DNA from: Pempheris klunzingeri
Lineage: Eukaryota; Chordata; Actinopteri; Acropomatiformes; Pempheridae
DNA length: 64,000 nt
Assembly (NCBI RefSeq): GCF_042242105.1
Contig: NC_092029.1
Span: 3,095,885 to 3,159,884 of the forward strand
Direction: 5' to 3'
Part shown: piece by piece, positions 11,301 to 21,565 of the stretch
Position numbering within the stretch: the stretch's first letter is position 1
How the letters are laid out: every line of letters begins with the position of its first letter
Notes under the pieces: model-generated
Database searches by the model: none
Told to the model about the DNA's origin: nothing
Seen by the model: the letters and a program-made list of their open reading frames with translations, nothing else
Position numbers and translations under genes: made by a program

Positions 11301-13845
11301 TGTTTACACCCAGGTGTCATTTAGAAGGAATGTATTCTGTTATCCAACCTTTTATATTTGTATTTGACCCAGACCATGATTTTTTCTTAAACCTAATCAA
11401 GTAGTTTTGGTGCCTAAACCAAACTGAAAACTGATATCAAGTCTAACATTTGGTCTCACTAAGGGTTCAAACCCTTATCTCCAGGGTGAACGTCTTATGT
11501 CTGACCCATTATTAGGCTACCAAATTCTTCTTCTTTTCAGATATCTGGCTCTTTTCTCTCTCTCCACGGTCACTCTGGGGCTCTGTAGTCATCACCTGTT
11601 TTCTCTCAGTCTCTCCATCTAAAGCAGACGCTGATCCAAAGACAAACGGTGAGCTCACGTTAGAGTGCTCTCTGCTGAGATTCAATGGCTTCAGTCCTTG
11701 TCCAAAGAACAGCATGCGCTGGATGGATGAGACAGGAGATGTGCTGCTTGGTGAAGGAGTCGGGTACAAGTTCCTCGGACAGAAGAACTGCATCTCTGCT
11801 CTGAGAGTAAAGCGTCAGGACGACCACAACAGGAGATACACCTGCCAGTTTGTTAACAACAACAGAGTAGAGACCCAGGCCGACTACACACCTGTCTTCA
11901 CAGGTAGGATGTGACATGTACTCAGAGAGAAAAGTCAAATTCAGTTTTGATATGTATATATATATATATATATATGCATATAAAGACCACACCACACCAC
12001 AGAAGGCGACACGTTCCTTCTTACTGGTTGCAAACACAGAAACCCAATTCAAGAACTGCACAATCTTTTTCCATCGTTTTTGAGATTTAATCCTCAAATA
12101 ACCTGCTTAGTCCCCATGCAGATGATTTGATATGTGTTTTGTCTTTTCTTACATAAGATGTATTCTTTTCTTTCCGACAGGCATCAGTGGACAAATCTAT
12201 GTCTACAAAGCACCTGGACATGAAGCTGTTCTGCCCTGTGGCAGAGCAGCATCCTCTCACCCAACATGCTCCAACATTGAGTGGCTTCATGATAGAGTTA
12301 ACTCTGCTGTCACCATGACTGTTGGTAATAAAAGAGATGTCAGGAGGAGTCTGGTCACTGACTGCTCATTGGCCATTAAGAATATCACTGCTGAGGATGC
12401 TGGACGCTACATCTGTCGGCTGAAGAGGGACATTGATCAGGATGCATCTGTATATCTAAATGTTCTGACAAGTGAGTCTCATTTCCATTGACAGTCATCA
12501 TCAAGAGGGAATCCTACTATTAGCTTTCATTAAACTAAAAGTCTTTCTTGTTACACACCCTTTTCCTGTCCACTATGATTCACCCAAGCATTATTAGGAC
12601 AAACCTTTGATTCAAAGATGTTTCTAAGATTTCACATGGAACTAAATATCTCACCAGTGAGGGATGTTGTGCTTGGTTCTCTGTATATACACTCACCTTG
12701 TGTACAATTTAATCAAAACATGAGAATGAACAGTATCTTGTGTGGATGCAGTAACATGTTGAGGCTCAGTGTAGTAAAACTGAATTAAAACTATTTTGGT
12801 CGATGTTATTTGCAGCAGGATGCTAGTGGACAATACAAAGGATACATTTTGTAGTTAACTTATTATATTAACCCAAACCATAAAGAGAAAACTGATGATA
12901 ATAAAAGAAAGCTGGAAATAGTCCACCATAGTGTTTTCTCTCTCTCCACAGTCACTCTGGGGCTCTGTAGTCATCACCTGTTTTCTCTCAGTCTCTCCAT
13001 CTAAAGCAGACGCTGATCCAAAGACAGACGGTGAAGTCACGTTAGAGTGCTCTCTGCTGAGATTCAATGGCTTCAGTCCTTGTCCAAAGAACAGTGTGCA
13101 CTGGATGGATGAGACAGGAGCTGTGCTGCTTGGTGAAGGAGTCGGTTACGAGTTCCTCGGACAGAAGAACTGCGTCTCTGCTCTGAGAGTAAAGCGTGAG
13201 GACGACCACAACAGGAGATACACCTGCCAGTTTGTTAACAAGAGCAGAGTAGAGATCGAGGCCGACTACACACCTGTCTTCTTCACAGGTAGGATGTGAC
13301 ATGTACTCAGAGAGAAAAGTCAAATTCAGTTTTGATATGTATATATTATTGTCATGTCAGTTTTTTTTCTAAACTATGTTCAACAGATCCCACAGGATCG
13401 TCTCCTCTGAGCTACTTCATATTGACTCTGAGAATTTCAGGACTGATCCTAATGATTGTGGTCACTGTTGTTGTGGTTGTTGTTGTCATCAGACGCAGAG
13501 GTGAGGAAATTCAGACCATCATTTGGTGCAACTGATTAATAGAAAGTAACCTGTAGAGTTTCAATGCCACTTTTTTATTGCTCTTTTTCTATAATCAGGG
13601 GACGCAAAGGCTCTCGATGAGGACGACACTGTGAGTCAAACAAGATGATTAAAGACGGAGCTTTTTCTTTTGACTTTCATTTAAACGCTCAACAGTTTGT
13701 TTCACTGAAGCTTTCTCGTACTTCACAGGTAAACAATGACGCTGACTACGTCACGTATGAAAATATAGAAGCACGTCCAGCGACCAGCAGACTGCACTTA
13801 TCGACAGCCTCCACACCAACTTCAGTCCATCAGAGTGCCGACTAG
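7761..13845 (+). CDS. Receptor gene A: six-Ig-domain inhibitory-type receptor
   Basis: Exons: leader 7761-7815; V1 9143-9433; C1 9886-10179; V2 10667-10957 (or from 10646); C2 11610-11903; V3 12181-12471; C3 12992-13288; TM 13387-13500; tail 13599-13630 and 13729-13845. All Ig exons are phase 1-1, so any number of V-C pairs stays in frame; the whole model is 691 aa. V exons carry VLPC and DAGRY(N/I)C plus an extra cysteine pair (DPTC, TDCSL). C exons carry the KCSLL/ECSLL cysteine, RYTCQF and two further cysteines. The TM is a valine run followed by RRR. The tail has one clear ITIM-like site, VTYENI. The family is an orphan fish receptor type I know only as uncharacterised. The alternative reading is that each V-C pair is used in different transcripts; only one TM and tail follow them all. 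Confidence 0.75.
8365..8911 (-). mobile_element. Possible LTR-like remnant
   Basis: On the minus strand a TATAAAAG box (near 8500) is followed about 130 nt later by AATAAA (8371-8376), with a TGGCGCC string between them. This is the spacing of an LTR promoter and polyadenylation signal. No coding region or matching second LTR was found, so the call is tentative. Confidence 0.25.
10641..10666 (+). other. Shortened acceptor region of V2 with two in-frame AG sites
   Basis: Before V1 and V3 the exon is preceded by a long pyrimidine tract ending TTTCCGACAG. Before V2 about 117 nt of that region is missing: the distance from the shared CGCAGAAAC motif to the exon is 26 nt, versus 143 nt at V1. The homologous acceptor CCGGCAG remains but lacks a close pyrimidine tract. 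An AG at 10644-10645, preceded by CCCTCTCTGGTTGTGT, would add exactly 21 nt in frame (seven residues, ETQFRPA). Confidence 0.7.
11952..11976 (+). repeat. (TA)n microsatellite
   Basis: TA run in the intron between C2 and V3 of gene A. Confidence 0.85.
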
Positions 13846-14931
13846 CTGTTGTCACAGTCAGTTTACATGAGTGAAGGATTGACCTCATGGTCAGGATACA
13901 CTGCTTGCTCTTCTCACGCCTTATTTGATGTTAAGAGTTTCTGTCAAACTGTTTTTTTTTTCATGCCAACAACGAGCAGCTGTGTCGTTTCAGTCACAGT
14001 TTAATCAGAGCAAAGGAACAAATAACGGCTTGTGCTGTTAAAAAGTCAGATTCACAGTAGTACAGAGAAATATTTTTAGCCTCATTTAGCTGGTAGTTTT
14101 ATTTTTATGGCAGTTTTTTCCTGTTGTTTCACAACTTGAATGGGATGCACTCCTGCTGGGTGTGTGAATACAGAAGGTAACCATTTGCTCTGCTGTGGAT
14201 GGTGTAAATACGTCAGAGCTGTTTGGCAGCTTTTGCAAATGAATTGATAAGCTGAGCATTAAATGACGGCACTGCTGTCGTTCTCCATGTGGTTTCTGTT
14301 GAGTTTCAGTTTCATTGTTCTCACATAAATGTGTTGATGCTTCAAGGATTCAAGGAACTTTATTTGTCATACCAACACACACTTACACATGGGGAGGTAC
14401 GAAATTATGATCTCAGGTCCTGGTTTCAGCCACGATAAATATATAGAATAAAATATAGAGAATATAAAATAGAAGTACTGTATAAAGAGCAGTATGAGAT
14501 AAAATAAAAAGAAATAAATCGACCAGTGTGTCTGATTAACCATCAGTATAATGTTGAGTGGGTCTGTATATTATATTGTATTATCCTGCCAAGCCCTCAG
14601 CTGTTGTTAAAGGTATGACTGAACACTTTAACAATATTTAACATAATTATACCAACATCTCAAACTCCCCGGTGGATTCTCATGACTGCCCGTCAACTCA
14701 GGAGGGTTTAACTACTCCAGGCGAACATGATGCTGATCAGCTTCTGTAAAATGATCCTGTTAGCTCTCGTCCAACGTGGCTCTTTGAGTTCAAGTTAAAT
14801 GGTTGATTTAATTATTTGTTCGTCCCAAATGAGAAATCAGGTTTGGGATGGGAGCATTTAAACTCACAAGCATGTAAGAGATGGGGGTAGATACACCGTT
14901 TATAGACGACAATACAAGTGGGTAGGATGAT
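13846..14931 (+). other. Gene A 3'UTR and flank
   Basis: Non-coding. AT-rich sequence follows the gene A stop; several AATAAA-like strings (about 14448-14520) lie in a repeat and cannot be assigned safely as the gene's polyadenylation signal. Confidence 0.45.
14343..14530 (-). mobile_element. SINE/LINE tail fragment, minus orientation
   Basis: The sequence CAAGGAACTTTATTTGTCAT is the reverse complement of a tail (ATGACAAATAAAGTTCCTTG) that recurs in dispersed fish retroelements. The family is not resolved. Confidence 0.4.
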
Positions 14932-15385
14932 GGAGAGTCTGGGGGGTGAGGGATGAAGGGGGGAGAGTTGAGGGATGATGGAGGGTCTGGGGGGTGAGGG
15001 ATGAAGGAGGGAGAGTTGAGGGATGATGGAGGGTCTGGGGAGTGAGGGATGAAGGGGGGAGAGTTGAGGGATGATGGAGAGTCTGGGGGGTGAGGGATGA
15101 AGGGGGGAGAGTTGAGGGATGATGGAGGGAGAGTTGAGGGATGAAGGAGGGAGAGTTGAGGGATGAAGGAGGGAGAGTTGAGGGATGATGGAGGCTCTGG
15201 GGGTGAGGGATGAAGGGGGGAGAGTTGAGGGATGACGGGGGGGTTGAGGCATGATGGAGGGTCTGGGGGGTGAGGGATGAAGGGGGGAGAGTTGAGGGAT
15301 GATGGAGGGAGAGTTGAGGGATGATGGAGGGTCTGGGGGTGAGGGATGAAGGGGGGGGGGGAGTTGGGGGATGATGGGGGGAGGG
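14932..15385 (+). repeat. G-rich minisatellite
   Basis: Direct repeats built from GAGTTGAGGGATGATGGAGG and GTCTGGGGGGTGAGGGATGA units in varying order, with many GGG-GGGGGG runs on the plus strand. The minus strand reads as a low-complexity proline/serine/histidine frame, which I treat as an artefact. Many closely spaced G-runs make G-quadruplex formation plausible. Confidence 0.95.
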
Positions 15386-15507
15386 AAAGAAGTGAGATCA
15401 TGTCGGCTGACAACACAAAGAGGGGAAGGAACTGGGGTGTTGAGTCTCTTCTACCATCTTGTAGATAAGATCTCCGGTAGTCTCTAAATTCAGAGAGTGA
15501 GAGAGAG

Positions 15508-15541
15508 GGAGGGAGAAAAAGAGGGAGGGAGGGAGGGAGGG
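15508..15541 (+). repeat. (GGGA)n microsatellite
   Basis: Purine-only GGGA/GGAG repeat just downstream of the G-rich minisatellite. Confidence 0.8.
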
Positions 15542-15697
15542 CTGTGAAAACTGAGTCAAAGGGGGGAGGAAGTGGATACGTTAAATGATAGTGGATATGT
15601 TAAATACTTTGATGAGCAGAAATGAGGTGGGTCTGAGGCGTGGTCATTATCCTCAAACCTTATTGGTTATAAAACTTCATTTTTCATGAAAAGCACT

Positions 15698-15776
15698 CAT
15701 GTGACTGACCGAGCACTGATCATGTGACTGACCGAGCACTGATCATGTGACTGACCGAGCACTGATCATGTGACTG
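15698..15776 (+). repeat. 23-bp tandem repeat, 3.4 copies
   Basis: Three perfect 23-nt units (15698, 15721, 15744) of CATGTGACTGACCGAGCACT followed by GAT, plus a partial fourth. Each unit contains CATGTGAC, an E-box-like core (CATGTG). Confidence 0.95.
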
Positions 15777-17250
15777 CCTCTGTGCTTTGCTGACGCAACA
15801 AGCAGCCACAGACCACATTTTAGCTGCAGCTGCACAACAGGAGCTACGTTTAACAAGTGTATTTTCATAAAGCACGCATTATGCAGGTGCATCTCATTCA
15901 GGAGTCCAGGACTAATGAGGTGTAGAAGACCTGGGCGGAGCTACAGACAGGAGGGGAAAAGGGACAGACAGCACAGGGGACACACAGAGCAGGAGAAAGG
16001 CCTCTTATTGTTTCAGGGTTGCAGTGTGAGCTGGAGGAGGGATGCTGAGACAGACAGCAGCATCTTCTACTGAAAAGACTTTGTCCCCCATCTCTGTTAT
16101 AAAGGGACCTCTTCACTGTCTGCACGGACCAAAAGAATGATTACAGCATCCAGAAACTGTCCTAGTGCACATTTGTGCATGTGGGCATCGTGTAAAAGTG
16201 CATAAATAAAGTACATGAAAGTACATAAAGAAATAAAGTATGTGGAGGAATGAGCAGTTTGTCTCTTCACTGTTTGTGTCTATGAAGTATGAAGTCATGC
16301 CGTTTTGTTCAGCGTGAGTTCTCTGCAAACCAAACGTGTGACTAAATTTAGTGTAACGCCAACTGTGTCACATGTGGTCGGCGTGATGACGTCTGTCTGC
16401 CTGTCTGTCTGCCTGTCTGTCTGCCTGTCTGTCTGTCCACCGCTTCGTTTGTGACTGAAATAAGTCAGCGAAGAACTCAGGATGGTTTGAGATGACGAAC
16501 GCTTGTTTTCTCCAGAAGGTCGACCCCACTGTTCCCTTCACTTTCCGTGCGGCGCCATTCATCACATCAGAGCTTTGTCCAGTATTCTGGTTTATGACAG
16601 AAGACTTAAAGATTAATGAAGCTAATCAGACTGATGTCTTTTCTTCTCATCGTTCTCAGGAGTAGTTCTTGTTTCCTGCTAATTACCAGACAAGTCACTT
16701 CTTCTTTTTTTTTTTTTTTTTTACACAAGCGAAATGACAGGATGGAAATCATTAGTCTGCACCGTGAGAAACATTGAGCACAGAAATAAAAGTTCTATTT
16801 CAGTGGAAAACTGTAATGTGTTGTATGAATTACATGTTTTTAACGCCTTGGGTGAGGAGCAGGACAGGCCTACTGTAGGCTGCTGTAATGTTGCTCATAG
16901 TCTGTCTCCTGAATTACAGTAAAAGACAGATCACTACTTCACAGTTTCTCACGTTAAGGTGTATAATATATAGTATCTCTGTATGGACTTGGATCTTGGG
17001 TTAAAAAAAGAATCGTCATGTCTTCCTGCACCATCGGTTTGTGAAACACAACTTCTTTTTTTTTATATTTGTGGCTGATCAGTCTGATAAAAGGGCACAT
17101 AGAAGTGACGTAACCCTGTGCGACTTGCAACATATGTCAGTTTCACCAGTTATTTTCACTCAGTATAACAGCCACAGAGAGGAAACCACACAGTCACACA
17201 CAGACATGTTGCAGAGGAGAGAAGCCTCTCATCACTTCTGCCTGCTCAGA
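15777..17250. other. Intergenic region upstream of receptor gene B
   Basis: No gene recognised. Contains a CTGT/CTGC microsatellite (16389-16437), a poly-T run (about 16705-16722) and, near the right end, the presumed promoter and 5'UTR of gene B. GAGGAAACCACACAG at 17178-17192 holds a RUNX-like AACCACA core, but I see no TATA box. Confidence 0.4.
16389..16437 (+). repeat. CTGT/CTGC tetranucleotide microsatellite
   Basis: Alternating CTGCCTGTCTGT units. Confidence 0.9.
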
Positions 17251-20200
17251 ATGGCTCTACTGGAATTAATCGTCATTATTGTGCTTCAGTTTGAAGGTAA
17301 AACTCTGTTTTTTTCAAGTTTTCCTGTTTAAATGTTGATAGAAAATGACAGAAATGTGACATTTTCATTATTATTAGATAAAAGCTAATGTGGAAAACTT
17401 CCACCAGGAACAGACTTCGTATATCCTGGTTTAAAGGCCACTTTGATAGCTGATTCTGGCCTGTAGAATTCAGCCAAGGACAGCAGCAATGAGTCCGTCA
17501 TTTTTAGGTAAACACTCCCATGTATACAGATATAAGGGCAGTAAAGAAACGATCTAATGCTGTTTCCTCTTTGTTCTCTTTGTGGCAGACTGATGAAGTG
17601 CACATAAAACTAAACATAGACATCAGAACTGTAGATTTTACTTGATCTGATCCCACTTTTATTAATTCTGATCATTTCTTATGTTTCTTAATCAAGATAT
17701 AAATAAAAAAATAAAAAAAATTCTCTCTTGTGTAAACACAACCACAGAAGTTCCTTCTTCCTGGTTGCAAACACAGAAACCCAATTCAAGAACTGCACAA
17801 TCTTTTGCCATCGTTTTTGAGATTTAATCCTCAAATAACCTGCTTAGTCCCCATGCAGATGATTTGATATGTGTTTTGTCTTTTCTTACATAAGATGTAT
17901 TCTTTTCTTTCCGACAGGCATCAGTGGACAAATCTATGTCTACAAAACACCTGGACATGAAGCTGTTCTGCCCTGTGGCAGAGCAGCATCCTATGACCCA
18001 ACATGCACCAACATTGGGTGGCTTCATGATAGAGTTAACTCTGCTGTCACCATGGCTGTTGGTAATGAAGGAGATGTCAGGAGGAGTCTGGTCACTGACT
18101 GCTCATTGTTCATTAAGAATATCACTGCTGAGGATGCTGGACGCTACATCTGTCGGCTGAAGAGGGACATTGATCAGAATGCATTTATATATCTAAATGT
18201 TCTGACAAGTGAGTCTCATTTCCATTGACAGTCATCGTCAAGAGGGAATCCTACTATTGGCATATAGTTTTCATACAAATGTGTTGCACTGTGTTAAACT
18301 CAAAGTCTTTCATGTTACACAGTTCAGTCCACCTTCATGTTTGAACTCAGTAAAGCAATGAACTTGTCAGGTGATGTAGCTGCAGATGTCAGACTAGTTT
18401 TACACAGAGATAACGCTAAACCACAGGGATGACCTGCAGTGTGTATCCTCTGCTGATCAACATGTCCATCCAGCTGGGCTCTAAACACACCTGCTACCAT
18501 TCTGGGTAATGCTCTGAATCAGGTGTACTGTTGTTTGACACGCTGTGGTTCTAATATAGACCAGCAGAGCCAGAACCACCATTGTTTATTTCAGAGTGCT
18601 GTTCATGCCAACACATGAGGGCGAAGAAGCATCAGGCTAAGGACAGACTGTGTTTACACTGTATTGGTCTGTTGTGCTTGGTTCTCTGTATATACACTCA
18701 CCTTGTGTACAATTTAATCAAAACGTGAGAATGAACAGTATCTTGTGTGGATGCAGTAACATGTTGAGGCTCAGTGTAGTAAAACTGAATTAAAACAGTT
18801 ATTTTGGTCGATGTTATTTGCAGCAGGATGCTAGTGGACAATACAAAGGATACATTTTGTATTTAACTTATTATATTAACCCAGACCATAAAGAGAAAAC
18901 TGATGATAATAAAAGAAAGCTGGAAATAGTCCACCATAGTGTTTTCTCTCTCTCCACGGTCACTCTGGGGCTCTGTAGTCATCACCTGTTTTCTCTCAGT
19001 CTCTCCATCTCCAGCAGACGCTGATCCAAAGACAGACAGTGAGCTCACGTTAGAGTGCTCTCTGCTGAGGTACTTCCATCCTTGTCCAAAGAACAGTGTG
19101 CGCTGGGTGAATGAGACAGGAGCTGAGCTGCTTGGTGAAGGAGTCGGGTACGAGTTCCTCGGACAGCAGAACTGCGTCTCTGCTCTGAGAGTAAAGCGTC
19201 AGGACGACCACAACAGGAGATACACCTGCCAGTTTGTTAACAAGAGCAGAGTAGAGATCCAGGCCGACTACACACCTGTCTTCTTCACAGGTAGGATGTG
19301 ACATGTACTCAGAGAGAAAAGTGAATCCTGTAACTCACCTATAATGAAGCAATAAGCGATTAGACTGAGGTCACATGTTGTACTGAAGTTAATTTCTTTG
19401 GCTAACTGCTATCTACAGACCCACAGACGACAGACCTCAAACCTCTTCAGACCTACATCATCGTGGGCACAGTGGTCGGGGGGGTGGCACTCCTGGTCGT
19501 CATTGCTGCTGTTCTCATCAAATACAGGAGGAGAGACAAAGTGACGGAGGGTCAGTAAAACAGAGGAAGTATGAACTGTCATGTGCTGTGGTGTGATATA
19601 AGGACAGCTATTCATTTTTAGATATCAGCGCATCAGTGGTATTTTTCTTTAAACATGGACTAAAAACACGAGTTGACTGACTCCACATCATTATATGAGC
19701 TCTGAATCACGTGTTAATTTAATATAAATAGGTAAATTAGTCCATTAAGTCCGTTATTGTCTACATCAGCCCAGAATTAAGTGAGCATTAAGCACACTGT
19801 GCTTTTTCTATGGTGTGATATACCTTGCAGTACTAATTTAAAGTGTGAATAATAACATTATTAATGTAAATTAACCACATAATGTACAGAATGATAATAC
19901 ATGAAACTAATGTTTGAAATTGTACCTTTTGTTCCAGGTGTTCAGAAATCAGGTCCCAAGTCCCAACATCAGGTGAGTTCAAATCAGCTTTTAATCGACG
20001 CCGTCACTGGAGACACACGAGCTGCTTCCCAAACATGTTCATATGCTGTGTGTTACAGACAGACAGACAGGCAGGCAGGCAGGCAGGTAGACAGGTAGAC
20101 AGACAGAGCCAAAAGAAGTGAACTCATCCCAACAGTCACACTGATGTTGGTGCATGTAAAGTAACACAAAATATACACCAAGAAGTTCAGGTGGTAAAAA

Positions 20201-21299
20201 TACATTCAATCCAGAAAAGTTTGTGTTAAACCAACTGACTCTCACCTGCGCTCAGTGCTGCCACTGCTGGCTGGAAACTGCAGTGCAACTAAACCAGTGT
20301 AGGAGGTTTATTTTAAATTAAACTGCAACTGGTTCAGAATGCTGCAGCCCGGATCATCACCAGGACCCCTTCTATCAGTCACATCACCCCCGTTCTCCAA
20401 CAGCTTCACTGGCTCCCAGTCACATACCGCATCTCATATAAAATCCTCCTCCTAACCTTCAAAGCCCTCCATAACCTCGCCCCTCCATACCTGACTGAAC
20501 TCCTCCACATAAACACACCCAGCCGGACTCTCAGATCATCATCCTCCATCAACCTCACGATCCCTCCTGCCCGTATGACCACCATGGGGTCCAGAGCCTT
20601 CAGCCGCTCTGCCCCCCGCCTCTGGAACTCCCTGTTTAAACAAGCCTACTCACTGTAACATCACTCTGCAGATCTCCCACCCCTTGGTTTTTTTAATTTT
20701 TTGACTTTTTATCTTGCTTTTTCACTGTTTGTTTTTAACTGTGTGTTGTACGGTGTCCTTGAGTGCCTTGAAAGGCGCCTATAAATAAAATGTATTATTA
20801 TTATTATTATTATTATTAAATCAGTTTGTACTTAAGGCTCAGAAACAGCTGCGACAGTGTGCGCTTCATGTCCGTAACCTGTGTGTTGTTTGCACTTGCA
20901 GGACGAGCCGGAGAACAATATGACCTATGTCTCTGTGAACCATGCTCATCAACAGGCCTCTCCTAACATGAGGGTGAGTGACTCCGTACACCTGTGTGTG
21001 CTCTGCTGTGGTTTTCTAATCCTCTGACGGCTTAATCTTGCAGTTCAGTGATGGAATGTATTTTATAATAGATGGGGTATTGTCATTTGGCCCTGAGAAC
21101 TATACACACACTACAAGGTTACCGTAAACGACAACAGTTCTTTGGTTGATGGAGTGAATCGTGTAAAACCTCTGTTTTTTTGTTGTGACAGGTGAAACAG
21201 GAAGAGCAGGTAACTTATTCTACAGTCAGGGCTCCAGGGAGGACAGAGGCAGACAATGATCCCAACAACCTCTACAGCAATGTCCAAATAAGAAAATAA
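17251..21299 (+). CDS. Receptor gene B: two-Ig-domain ITIM receptor
   Basis: Exons: leader 17251-17296 (MALLELIVIIVLQFE), V 17918-18208, C 19000-19290, TM 19419-19550, tail 19938-19972, 20902-20973 and 21192-21299; 324 aa in total. The V exon is a close relative of gene A V3 (DAGRYICRLKRDI), and the C exon keeps ECSLL, GQQNC and RYTCQF. The TM segment (YIIVGTVVGGVALLVVIAAV) lacks a charged residue and is followed by KYRRR. The tail has MTYVSV and VTYSTV, which fit the ITIM consensus, and LYSNV near the C-terminus. This predicts an inhibitory surface receptor recruiting SHP-type phosphatases (inference). The last exon (DPNNLYSNV) resembles the last exons of D1-D4 more than gene A's tail. One tail intron hosts a Rex1-like LINE tail. 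AATAAA at 21560 would end the transcript. Confidence 0.87.
20057..20107 (+). repeat. GACA/GGCA tetranucleotide microsatellite
   Basis: ACAGACAG then GGCAGGCAG then GTAGACAG units in a gene B tail intron. Confidence 0.88.
20323..20818 (+). mobile_element. 5'-truncated Rex1/L2-type LINE 3' end
   Basis: An uninterrupted 112-codon frame (20323-20658) starts LQLVQNAAARIITRT and contains HITPVLQQLHWLPV, LHNLAPPYLTELL and RAFSRSAPRLWNSL, the usual C-terminus of Rex1/L2 LINE reverse-transcriptase proteins. It is followed by a 3'UTR ending GGCGCCTATAAATAAAATG and an ATT microsatellite tail (to 20818), the tail form typical of this LINE group. The intact frame suggests a young insertion. It lies in sense orientation in an intron of gene B. 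Confidence 0.88.
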
Positions 21300-21559
21300 G
21301 AAAATGAGTAAATCATGAATTCTTATTCATTGCTTTGTTGTGGGTGAGCAAACAGAACAGATTCACAATCAGAAAAAGCTGCAGAGCCTCACAGTTTCTT
21401 CTTGTGTTATTAAGATAAAGGGTGGGATGTGAGCCAAACTGAATGTATTAACTTTATTCTGCCAGCTGAAGCTCTCTATTTTGTTGTACATCTCTGTGAT
21501 ATTGCCATGACATCCTATGTTGCTCTGCTTTGTGTGTGTTTAGCTTGTCAGCAAGATGA

Positions 21560-21565
21560 AATAAA
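21560..21565 (+). terminator. Polyadenylation signal of gene B
   Basis: AATAAA about 260 nt after the gene B stop codon, the first good match downstream. Confidence 0.6.

Larger units (their letters stand above)
9143..13288 (+). repeat. Three tandem V-C Ig exon cassettes of about 1.5 kb
   Basis: V exons start at 9143, 10667 and 12181, so the period is 1524 then 1514 nt. Not only the exons but also intron stretches recur. Examples are the pyrimidine-rich sequence before C exons (9825-9885, 11551-11609, 12931-12991) and the sequence after V1 and V3, which is near identical (9434-9720 and 12472-12765). V1 and V2 proteins differ at only a few residues. Confidence 0.93.

Noticed and set aside
14808-15416. 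202-codon open frame on the minus strand, rich in Pro, Ser, His and Leu
   Set aside because: It is simply the translation of the G-rich minisatellite; the repeat keeps all frames open and there is no domain, splice context or start signal.
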